Shown here piece after piece: positions 1 through 4,335 of a DNA stretch of 6,460 bases. The position numbers were made by a program, and so were the translations under genes. The notes beneath the pieces are model-generated. The model was given only the letters and a program-made list of their open reading frames with translations, searched no databases and was not told the origin of the DNA. The number at the start of each line of letters is the position of its first letter. Position 1 is the stretch's first letter. The DNA is from Clostridiales bacterium UBA3277 (GTDB lineage Bacteria; Bacillota; Clostridia; Oscillospirales; Oscillospiraceae): assembly GCA_002362145.1 (NCBI GenBank), contig DETX01000028.1, positions 11,181 through 17,640 on the forward strand. The letters are read 5' to 3'.

Positions 1-526
1 CCGGACCTTCCAGAACATCCGCCTGTTTACGGATATGTCGGCCCTGGACAATGTGAAGGTGGGTATGCACAACTCCATTCGATGCAGCTTTGCCGAGTCT
101 CTCCTCCATCTTCCCGGCTACTTTAAGGCGGAAAAGCAGGCCAATGCCCGGGCCATGGAGCTGCTGGACTTTATGGGTCTGGCGGACGTGGGGGATAAGA
201 AGGCCGGAAGCCTGCCCTACGGCGTCCAGCGCCGGCTGGAGATCGTCCGGGCCTTGGCCACGGACCCCTCCATCATCCTGCTGGACGAGCCCGCCGCGGG
301 TATGAACCCCAGCGAGACCACGGAGCTCATGCACCAGATCCGCCGCATCCGGGATACCTTCCACATCGCCATTTTCCTCATTGAGCACGATATGAATCTG
401 GTCATGAACGTCTGCGAGGCCATCGCCGTGGTGAACTACGGCCGCATCATCGCCAAGGGCACCCCGGAGGAGGTCCGTTCGGACCCGGCGGTGATTGAGG
501 CCTACCTGGGAAAGGAGGGGAACTGA
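1..526 (+). CDS. livG: LivG, branched-chain amino acid ABC transporter ATP-binding protein (5' end cut off by window)
   Basis: This is one of the two ATPases that power high-affinity uptake of leucine, isoleucine and valine (or related amino acids) with LivH/LivM permeases and a LivJ/K binding protein, at the inner face of the membrane. The reading frame is open from base 2, and 174 residues are visible. It opens in the Q-loop (RTFQNIRLF), so the Walker A motif lies outside the window. Visible motifs, numbered from the first visible residue: ABC signature LPYGVQRR (about 71-78), Walker B with D-loop LLDEPAAGMNP (about 93-103), and switch histidine in LIEHDM (about 129). DEPAAGMNP is typical of LivG rather than LivF. 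The signature has P and V where LSYGQ is more usual, which I take as family variation. It ends 4 bases before livF. An in-frame ATG at 35 is inside the domain and is not the start. Confidence 0.93.
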   Translation, partial: RTFQNIRLFTDMSALDNVKVGMHNSIRCSFAESLLHLPGYFKAEKQANARAMELLDFMGLADVGDKKAGSLPYGVQRRLEIVRALATDPSIILLDEPAAGMNPSETTELMHQIRRIRDTFHIAIFLIEHDMNLVMNVCEAIAVVNYGRIIAKGTPEEVRSDPAVIEAYLGKEGN

Positions 527-530
527 CGCC

Positions 531-1229
531 ATGCTGAAGATCGAGGATATGCACGTCTTTTACGGCGCCATCCACGCCATCAAGGGCGTTTCCTTCGAAG
601 TGGGAGAGGGCGAGATCGTGGCCCTGATCGGCGCCAACGGCGCCGGAAAGAGCACGATATTAAAGACCGTCTCCGGTTTGATGCACCCCCGCTCCGGCTA
701 CATTACCTTCCTGGGAGAGGATATCTCCCATACCGACGCCTACAAGCTGCTGCGCACGGGCCTGGCCCACGTCCCCGAGGGACGGCGGATCTTCTTGCAG
801 ATGACCGTCCAGGAGAACCTGGAGATGGGTGCTTACATCCACAAGCAGGCCGCCCAGGAGGACCTGGAAAAGGTGTTTGCCTACTTCCCCCGGCTCAAGG
901 AGCGGCGCAAGCAGATCGCCGGAACCCTCTCCGGCGGCGAGCAGCAGATGCTGGCCATGTCCCGGGCCCTGATGAGCCATCCGAAGCTCATGATGCTCGA
1001 TGAGCCCTCCATGGGCCTGGCCCCCATCCTGGTGGATCAGATTTTTGCCATCATCAAGCAGCTCCACGCCGCGGGCACCACCATCCTTCTGGTGGAGCAG
1101 AACGCCAGAAAGGCCCTTCAGATTGCCGACCGGGCCTATGTCCTGGAGACCGGAAAGATCACCCTCAGCGGCACCGGCGCGGAGCTGGCCAGCTCCGACG
1201 CGGTGAAAAAGGCCTACCTGGGCGGCTGA
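531..1229 (+). CDS. livF: LivF, branched-chain amino acid ABC transporter ATP-binding protein
   Basis: This is the second ATPase of the LivFGHMJ-type importer, expected to pair with LivG under the LivH/LivM permeases. It has 232 residues, a normal LivF length. Motifs: Walker A GANGAGKST (34-42), the LivF-typical Q-loop region VPEGRRIF (81-88), signature LSGGEQQMLAMSRAL (133-147), Walker B and D-loop MMLDEPSMGLAP (154-165). LVEQNA (187-192) puts Gln at the switch-histidine position, which is normal for LivF. The start at 531 is chosen because AAGGAGGGG (511-519) lies about 10 bases upstream and the protein then begins MLKIEDMHVFYG, as in other LivF proteins; an ATG at 495 would add 12 residues and overlap livG. 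Only 4 bases separate it from livG, so the two are almost certainly co-transcribed. A terminator follows, so this is the last gene of the operon. Confidence 0.95.
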   Translation: MLKIEDMHVFYGAIHAIKGVSFEVGEGEIVALIGANGAGKSTILKTVSGLMHPRSGYITFLGEDISHTDAYKLLRTGLAHVPEGRRIFLQMTVQENLEMGAYIHKQAAQEDLEKVFAYFPRLKERRKQIAGTLSGGEQQMLAMSRALMSHPKLMMLDEPSMGLAPILVDQIFAIIKQLHAAGTTILLVEQNARKALQIADRAYVLETGKITLSGTGAELASSDAVKKAYLGG

Positions 1230-1247
1230 GGCCAAAGAAAAATGAGA

Positions 1248-1271
1248 CCCGGCCTGTTTCAACAGGCCGGG
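1248..1271 (+). repeat. Perfect 11-bp hairpin after livF
   Basis: CCCGGCCTGTT (1248-1258) and AACAGGCCGGG (1261-1271) are exact reverse complements around a 2-base centre. The hairpin lies 19 bases after the livF stop codon. No T-run follows directly, so alone it is not a standard intrinsic terminator. It may protect the 3' end of the liv mRNA or act with the T-tailed hairpin just downstream. Confidence 0.75.
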
Positions 1272-1273
1272 GG

Positions 1274-1318
1274 AAACACCCCCGCACCCCCTGCATAGAC
1301 TGTGCAGGGGGTGTTTTT
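1274..1318 (+). terminator. Intrinsic terminator of the liv operon, with two alternative left arms
   Basis: CACCCCCTGCA (1285-1295) pairs perfectly with TGCAGGGGGTG (1303-1313), and TTTTT follows at 1314-1318: a standard rho-independent terminator. An upstream stretch AAACACCCCC (1274-1283) is also an exact complement of GGGGGTGTTT (1307-1316), so two left arms can compete for one right arm. The right arm holds AGGGGGTG (1306-1313), close to the Shine-Dalgarno consensus AGGAGGTG, 5 bases before the ATG of the next small gene. Terminator and ribosome binding site therefore share bases. Confidence 0.85.
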
Positions 1319-1468
1319 ATGTGCCGGAAGAGCAAGCTCCAGGGCTGCTGCCTCATTGCCCTGGGCCTGGGGGTGTTGATCGGCCACAGCCTGGAGAGCG
1401 TTTTTATTTGCTTCTGCGGCGGCGTGGGGCTGGTGGTTTTTGGCTTTTTTGTTATGGGACGGCGGTAG
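1319..1468 (+). CDS. Small hydrophobic membrane protein, 49 residues, unknown function
   Basis: I do not recognise a named family. The protein begins MCRKSKLQGCC and ends VMGRR. Two hydrophobic segments are visible: about residues 7-22 (LQGCCLIALGLGVLIG) and about 28-46, separated by the short polar turn HSLES. Basic residues at both ends (RKSK and GRR) suggest a two-span hairpin with both termini in the cytoplasm. There are five cysteines (2, 10, 11, 31, 33). The start is supported by AGGGGGTG at 1306-1313, 5 bases before the ATG, but that site lies inside the liv terminator stem. The next gene's apparent promoter starts just after the stop codon. It could be a real sporulation or envelope small protein, or a chance frame; coding is favoured by the strong SD, the well-formed hydrophobic pattern and basic ends. 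Confidence 0.6.
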   Translation: MCRKSKLQGCCLIALGLGVLIGHSLESVFICFCGGVGLVVFGFFVMGRR

Positions 1469-1471
1469 CGG

Positions 1472-1501
1472 GACATAATCGGGTCCGGGGGGCCATAGAC
1501 T
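1472..1501 (+). promoter_or_regulatory. Candidate sigma-E (mother-cell sporulation) promoter for the SPOCS/LysM gene
   Basis: GACATAAT (1472-1479), a 14-base spacer, then CATAGACT (1494-1501). The known sigma-E pattern is roughly a -35 of GTCATATT type, about 14 bases, then CATACA(A/C)T. The -10 matches 7 of 8 positions and the -35 matches 6 of 8. The distance to the ATG at 1534 leaves a short leader with an AAGGAG ribosome site. Coat proteins of the SipL/SpoVID kind are known to be made under sigma-E, which fits. This is a match by eye only. Confidence 0.5.
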
Positions 1502-1533
1502 GTAGGGACAAACGGATAAGGAGTGATCCTGAG

Positions 1534-3030
1534 ATGGAACTGAATTTCGCGAAAAAAGATGTTGCCTGCCTGGACGCGGTCCTCCGGGAGATTCAAAACA
1601 GTGAGCAGACCCAGACCATCCAGATTCCCGACGGGCTGCCGGACGTGGGGAAGGTCCTGGCCGCCTGGGGCCAGTGCATCCAGCGGGGGAAGGAGTGGCG
1701 GGGCGGCAGCATCGGCTTCACCGGCGGCATGATGGTGTGGGTCCTCTACGCCCCGGAGGACGGCGGCAGGGAAATCTGCATCGACGGCTGGATTCCCTTC
1801 CAGATGCAGTGGGAGCTGCCCGGGGATACTCCGGAGGGGGACATCCGCATGAAATGTCTTACCCGGTTTGTGGACGCCCGGTCCGTCTCCCCCAGGAAGC
1901 TGCTGGTCCGGGCGGGCATGGGCGTTCTGGCGGAGGCCTGGGCACCGAAGGCGTGGTCCTTCTCCCAGCCCGCCGGTGAGACCCGGGACGTGGAGCTGCT
2001 GCAAAACACTTACCCCGTGCGCCTTCCCAAGGAGGCGGGAGAAAAGACCTTCCTCATAGACGAGGAGCTGACTCTGCCGGACACCCTTCCCCAACCGGAC
2101 AAACTCGTCTATTACCGGATGGAGCCGGTGATCACCGAGCGGAAGGTCCTGTCGGGAAAGCTGGTTTTCCGGGGGAACAGCCGGCTTCACATCCTCTACC
2201 GCAGCGGGGAGGGCTCCCTGCAAAGCTGGGATACGGAACTGTCTTTCTCCCAGTTCGCGGAGCTGCGGGAGGAGCACAGCACCGACGCCCAGGCGGAGCT
2301 TCTGCCCGGGGTGACCAGCCTGGAAGCGGAGATCAGCGACGAGGGCCGCCTGCGGCTGAAGGCCGGAGCGGTGGCCCAGTATCTCATCAGCGATTTGGAG
2401 CCCCTGACGGTGGTGGAGGATGCCTACAGTCCCGGACGGGAGACGGAGCTCCAGCGGGAGAGCCTGGAGGTCCCCGCGCTGCTGGAGAGCCGCCGGGAAA
2501 CCCTCAGCGGGGAGCAGACCCTGGGCGGTGAGACGGGAACGGCAGTGGATGTGGTTCTCCTTCCGGATTTCCCCCGGGAGATACCCACCGAGACCGGGGT
2601 GGAGCTGGAAGTGCCGCTAACCGCCCAGGTTCTCTTCTATGGGGAGGACGGGGCCCTGCGCTCCGGCACGGCCCGCTGGGAGGCCCGCCAGAGTCTGTCG
2701 TCCAGCCAGGACAGCCGGATCACAGCGCTGCCCGGCCCCGGAGAAATTCAGGTGATCCCCAGCCCCGGAGGCTTCCAGCTCCGGTCGGAGACGGCTCTGG
2801 ACTGCACCGCCAGCGCCAGCCGGGGCATCCCCATGGTGACGGGGGTGACCCTGGGGGATGTGAAGCAGAAGGACCCGGCCCGTCCATCCCTGATTCTCCG
2901 CCGGGCGGGGGCAGGGGGGCTGTGGGACATCGCCAAAAGCGCCGGCTCCACGGTGGAGGCCATTCGGCAGGCCAACGCCCTTCAATCGGAGCCCGCCCCG
3001 GGGCAGATGCTTCTCATACCCGTGCCATAG
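1534..3030 (+). CDS. SipL-like spore coat morphogenesis protein: DUF3794 (SPOCS) repeats plus C-terminal LysM
   Basis: This 498-residue protein is probably a coat-base protein at the outer forespore surface. In Clostridioides difficile, SipL has SPOCS and LysM domains and binds the SpoIVA ATPase to anchor coat and cortex. Here I see three DUF3794-like segments: about residues 30-135 (IPDGLPDVGKVLAAWG to the RKLLVRAG strand), about 199-290 (VLSGKLVFRGNSRLHILYRS, a typical SPOCS repeat), and about 353-443. A LysM-like module closes the protein (about 452-498): GLWDIAKSAGSTVEAIRQAN, then PGQMLLIPVP. The start at 1534 is chosen because AAGGAG (1518-1523) lies 10 bases before the ATG. The longer frame opening with GTG at 1321 would overlap the small gene and has no family resemblance there. 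There is no signal peptide, as expected for a mother-cell protein. It lies downstream of a sigma-E-like promoter. SipL orthology itself is inferred. Confidence 0.85.
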   Translation: MELNFAKKDVACLDAVLREIQNSEQTQTIQIPDGLPDVGKVLAAWGQCIQRGKEWRGGSIGFTGGMMVWVLYAPEDGGREICIDGWIPFQMQWELPGDTPEGDIRMKCLTRFVDARSVSPRKLLVRAGMGVLAEAWAPKAWSFSQPAGETRDVELLQNTYPVRLPKEAGEKTFLIDEELTLPDTLPQPDKLVYYRMEPVITERKVLSGKLVFRGNSRLHILYRSGEGSLQSWDTELSFSQFAELREEHSTDAQAELLPGVTSLEAEISDEGRLRLKAGAVAQYLISDLEPLTVVEDAYSPGRETELQRESLEVPALLESRRETLSGEQTLGGETGTAVDVVLLPDFPREIPTETGVELEVPLTAQVLFYGEDGALRSGTARWEARQSLSSSQDSRITALPGPGEIQVIPSPGGFQLRSETALDCTASASRGIPMVTGVTLGDVKQKDPARPSLILRRAGAGGLWDIAKSAGSTVEAIRQANALQSEPAPGQMLLIPVP

Positions 3031-3032
3031 GC

Positions 3033-3046
3033 AAAACGCCGCCGGT
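3033..3046 (+). other. Left half of a probable split intrinsic terminator
   Basis: AAAACGCCGCCGGT starts 3 bases after the stop codon of the SPOCS/LysM gene. Its exact complement ACCGGCGGCGTTTT lies about 1 kb away at 4052-4065. Placed side by side, the two would form a classic bidirectional GC-rich stem with A and T tails. No good plus-strand terminator with a T-run is left directly after the SPOCS gene; only a short CCGCC-GGTT-GGCGG hairpin (3039-3052) remains there. Confidence 0.5.
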
Positions 3047-3052
3047 TGGCGG

Positions 3053-3079
3053 GGTGTTCGTAAGACAGTATAATAAGCA
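3053..3079 (+). repeat. Left terminal inverted repeat of the cassette
   Basis: GGTGTTCGTAAGACAGT (3053-3069) is identical, inverted, to 4028-4044. After one extra base (A at 3070), TAATAAGCA matches TAACAGGCA of the right copy at 7 of 9 positions. The part TGTTCGTAA recurs in direct orientation near 3157-3165. Confidence 0.75.
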
Positions 3080-3261
3080 AAAGGCGTTACTTTCGAGGTC
3101 ACGCCTTTTGCCTTGGGGGGGGATAGCCGCAAAGCGGCGCAAGGGATGCAATCCCTTGTTCGTAACGCAGCGCCGCAAAACGCCCCGGACATTCAGGTGC
3201 CTGGGGCGTTCAGTCTCCCAGGGCGCACAAACGGGGGTTACCACGTATAGAAGTGCGCCCT
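3077..3261. other. Hairpin-rich non-coding segment: five consecutive inverted repeats
   Basis: Five stems follow one another. (1) GCAAAAGGCGT (3077-3087) with ACGCCTTTTGC (3101-3111). (2) GCCGC (3126-3130) with GCGGC (3134-3138). (3) CAAGGGAT (3140-3147) with ATCCCTTG (3151-3158). (4) AACGCCCC (3179-3186) with GGGGCGTT (3203-3210). (5) AGGGCGCAC (3220-3228) with GTGCGCCCT (3253-3261). All are perfect over the stated arms. There is no credible gene here: the open frames on both strands lack family resemblance and proper ribosome sites. It could be a structured RNA, recombination-end structure or a set of terminators for the flanking converging genes. Confidence 0.65.
3177..3210 (-). terminator. 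Possible terminator of the peptidase gene
   Basis: Read on the minus strand, stem AACGCCCC...GGGGCGTT (extended by GG/CC with one bulged base) ends in TTTT, two of which are in the stem, followed by GCGG. It lies about 95 bases after the minus-strand stop codon. The short T-run makes it a modest candidate; the 3077-3111 hairpin, followed on the minus strand by TTATTATA, is an alternative. Confidence 0.4.
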
Positions 3262-3305
3262 TGTGCCTGTTCGACAAACTGGAATTTGTAGAGGCATTCA
3301 TTTTT

Positions 3306-3923
3306 TTATATTAAGCTAACGCTATCACCTTCAACATAAACTGCTTGTCCATCAGCAAGATGAATTTCACCTCTATCACTTGGCACCTCCATGAGTTTAG
3401 TGCCATTCGAATGGGGTATTATTGGATTATTTATAATATGTAATCCATCATCCAAATTCCCCGCTGCATACATACTTCCAGCACTTATTCCAACATATAC
3501 AAGACCATTATTAATTGCCTTTTCAATTATTCTATCAAATCCCGTTCTGACCATTTCACGACAAAGGACAGTACTTTCTCCACCACTAACAAAGACAGCA
3601 TCAAATGATTTCAATTCCTCAACGGTTAATAGCCTGGTAATCATAAAAGGTTCTTTAATATATGACGAATATGTTCTCTTGTAATCTTTTGAAAGAATTA
3701 GTTCGAGATTATATACAAGTATATTCTCATATCGAATTCCCATTAATGAAAGTTCATCAAAACATATTGCAAATCCCTCCCTTGCTCCATCCGTTTCAAT
3801 TCCAGCAGTAGGGATATAAAGTATTCTCACCTCTTCGGGTTGCTTTCCTATATCATCAAAAAATTTCTTTTTCATATCATTTGATAAGCCGCAAGATGTA
3901 AGAAACAAATGTCTTCCATTCAT
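3306..3923 (-). CDS. Peptidase S51 family protein (dipeptidase E-like serine peptidase), AT-rich passenger gene
   Basis: This 205-residue cytoplasmic protein belongs to the peptidase E / type 1 glutamine amidotransferase-like fold. Known members cleave N-terminal Asp dipeptides or process cyanophycin fragments; the substrate here is unknown. Visible features: N-terminal strand LFLTSCGLS (6-14), RILYIPTAG (33-41), the glycine turn VFVSGGEST (110-118), and the nucleophile elbow VGISAGSMYAAG (144-155) with Ser147 as the predicted nucleophile. His171 in IIPHSNG is a candidate catalytic base. Length fits the shorter members (about 200-230). The start at 3923 is chosen because GAGGAGTGA (3937-3929) lies 8-9 bases upstream and the protein begins MNGRHLFLTS; extending to 4043 adds 40 residues with no family resemblance, across the promoter. 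The gene opposes its neighbours, is AT-rich and lies between inverted repeats, so horizontal transfer is likely. Confidence 0.88.
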   Translation of the reverse strand: MNGRHLFLTSCGLSNDMKKKFFDDIGKQPEEVRILYIPTAGIETDGAREGFAICFDELSLMGIRYENILVYNLELILSKDYKRTYSSYIKEPFMITRLLTVEELKSFDAVFVSGGESTVLCREMVRTGFDRIIEKAINNGLVYVGISAGSMYAAGNLDDGLHIINNPIIPHSNGTKLMEVPSDRGEIHLADGQAVYVEGDSVSLI

Positions 3924-3936
3924 AATTTTCACTCCT

Positions 3937-3956
3937 CTACAAATCCCGATTTGTAG
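3937..3956 (-). promoter_or_regulatory. Perfect palindrome in the leader of the peptidase gene, possible operator
   Basis: CTACAAATC (3937-3945) and GATTTGTAG (3948-3956) form a perfect 9+9 inverted repeat with a 2-base centre. It lies between the -10 (3971-3976) and the ribosome site (3929-3937), overlapping its edge. It could be a repressor site or an RNA hairpin that limits ribosome access. ATTTGTAGAGG also occurs inverted beyond the gene's other end (3284-3294). Confidence 0.45.
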
Positions 3957-3970
3957 GTCTGTTCGGTTCC

Positions 3971-3999
3971 ATAGTATCACAAAACAGGATAAAATACAA
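3971..3999 (-). promoter_or_regulatory. Candidate sigma-A promoter of the peptidase gene
   Basis: On the minus strand, TTGTAT (3999-3994), a 17-base spacer, then TACTAT (3976-3971). Matches to TTGACA and TATAAT are 3 of 6 and 4 of 6, with ideal spacing. It lies within the cassette and about 50 bases before the start codon, so the passenger gene would carry its own promoter. Confidence 0.45.
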
Positions 4000-4018
4000 G
4001 AACAGACACAGCAGTGTA

Positions 4019-4044
4019 TGCCTGTTAACTGTCTTACGAACACC
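4019..4044 (-). repeat. Right terminal inverted repeat of the cassette
   Basis: On the minus strand, 4044 to 4028 read GGTGTTCGTAAGACAGT, identical to the left copy. The next nine bases, TAACAGGCA, match 7 of 9 after a 1-base gap. Confidence 0.75.
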
Positions 4045-4051
4045 GCACTTT

Positions 4052-4065
4052 ACCGGCGGCGTTTT
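4052..4065 (+). other. Right half of the probable split terminator
   Basis: ACCGGCGGCGTTTT is the exact complement of 3033-3046. In this orientation it ends in TTTT, as the 3' arm of a plus-strand terminator for the SPOCS/LysM gene would. It is now about 1 kb from its partner. Confidence 0.5.
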
Positions 4066-4068
4066 CAT

Positions 4069-4103
4069 AAAAACCGCCGTTCCGGGGGGAGCCGGAACGG
4101 CGG
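4069..4103 (-). terminator. Strong minus-strand hairpin terminator with no obvious gene
   Basis: CCGCCGTTCCGG (4074-4085) and CCGGAACGGCGG (4092-4103) form a perfect 12-bp stem with a 6-base loop. On the minus strand TTTTT follows at once (4073-4069). On the plus strand no T-run follows. No minus-strand gene lies upstream within the window, so it may insulate the cassette from antisense transcription. Confidence 0.65.
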
Positions 4104-4253
4104 CGGCAGGAAGGTCGCATGGGGGATGTCCTGTCAAATTAAGGATACGGTTTTCCAGTGTCGAAATCAAGGGAAATCCGCCGGAAGATCATTTTTTCAG
4201 GGAGCCTGCCCCGGGACAACCCGGCGAGGGGGAATTTTCCCGGGAAATAAGTT
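4104..4253. other. Non-coding stretch upstream of the CobW operon, with short palindromes
   Basis: No credible gene is seen here. Small dyads cluster near its right end: CCGGG-ACAA-CCCGG (4211-4224), GGGAA-TT-TTCCC (4230-4241), and the perfect 12-base palindrome TTTCCCGGGAAA (4236-4247). They lie upstream of the promoter, so they could be protein-binding sites. Chance or remnants of an older terminator are also possible. Confidence 0.4.
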
Positions 4254-4283
4254 TACAAAAACTTCCTTGTAGCGGTTGACAAG
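4254..4283 (+). promoter_or_regulatory. Three alternating half-sites at 12-base steps over the CobW promoter -35 region
   Basis: ACAA (4255-4258), TTGT (4267-4270) and ACAA (4279-4282) occur exactly 12 bases apart in alternating orientation. This makes two overlapping dyads, TACAA-n8-TTGTA (4254-4271) and CTTGT-n8-ACAAG (4266-4283). They cover the -35, a sensible place for a repressor. The sequence does not match the Bacillus Zur box I know, so the regulator is unnamed. Confidence 0.35.
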
Positions 4284-4295
4284 CGGTGATATAAT
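4267..4295 (+). promoter_or_regulatory. Sigma-A promoter with extended -10 for the CobW operon
   Basis: TGATATAAT (4287-4295) is a perfect extended -10 (TGnTATAAT). At 17 bases upstream, TTGTAG (4267-4272) is a weak -35, as is usual with an extended -10. A perfect TTGACA at 4276 is only 8 bases from this -10 and 13 from a second TATAAG (4295-4300), so it cannot serve as a normal -35. The leader to the ATG at 4336 is about 35 bases. Confidence 0.7.
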
Positions 4296-4335
4296 ATAAG
4301 GCAGGACAAAATTTATACAGAAGGTGTATTTTATC

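Larger units (their letters stand above)
3033..4065. mobile_element. Putative transposase-less mobile cassette bounded by inverted repeats, carrying a peptidase S51 gene
   Basis: The ends of this block are inverted copies. GGTGTTCGTAAGACAGT at 3053-3069 recurs exactly, inverted, at 4028-4044, and the likeness continues inward for nine more positions (seven identical, after a 1-base gap). Further out, AAAACGCCGCCGGT (3033-3046) recurs exactly, inverted, at 4052-4065; 6 and 7 unmatched bases separate the inner and outer pairs. Inside lies one AT-rich minus-strand gene with its own promoter, plus a run of hairpins. Composition and codon use differ sharply from the GC-rich genes on both sides. 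No transposase, recombinase or clear target duplication is seen. Mobile insertion cassettes such as those related to IS231 are a known precedent for transposase-less elements with passenger genes; assignment here is inference. The true element may be only 3053-4044. Confidence 0.6.

Noticed and set aside
1321..1533. GTG-initiated N-terminal extension of the SPOCS/LysM protein
   Set aside because: It overlaps the 49-residue ORF and the candidate promoter, shows no family resemblance, and a good AAGGAG site supports the ATG at 1534.
3014..3301. 95-residue minus-strand open frame across the hairpin region
   Set aside because: Its sequence is dictated by inverted repeats and low-complexity GC stretches, it overlaps the SPOCS gene 3' end, and no ribosome site or domain is visible.
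2922..3314. 130-residue plus-strand frame spanning the SPOCS gene end and the cassette left end
   Set aside because: It starts inside the SPOCS gene in another frame and runs through hairpins; no protein-like pattern.
3026..4069. CATA on both sides of the cassette (3026-3029 and 4066-4069) as a target-site duplication
   Set aside because: Distances to the repeats differ (3 bases versus 0), the match is only 4 bases, and one copy overlaps a stop codon; too weak to call.
4276..4281. Perfect TTGACA taken as the -35 of the CobW promoter
   Set aside because: Spacing to the TATAAT is 8 bases and to the next -10-like box 13 bases, both too short; the extended -10 with TTGTAG at 17 bases fits better.
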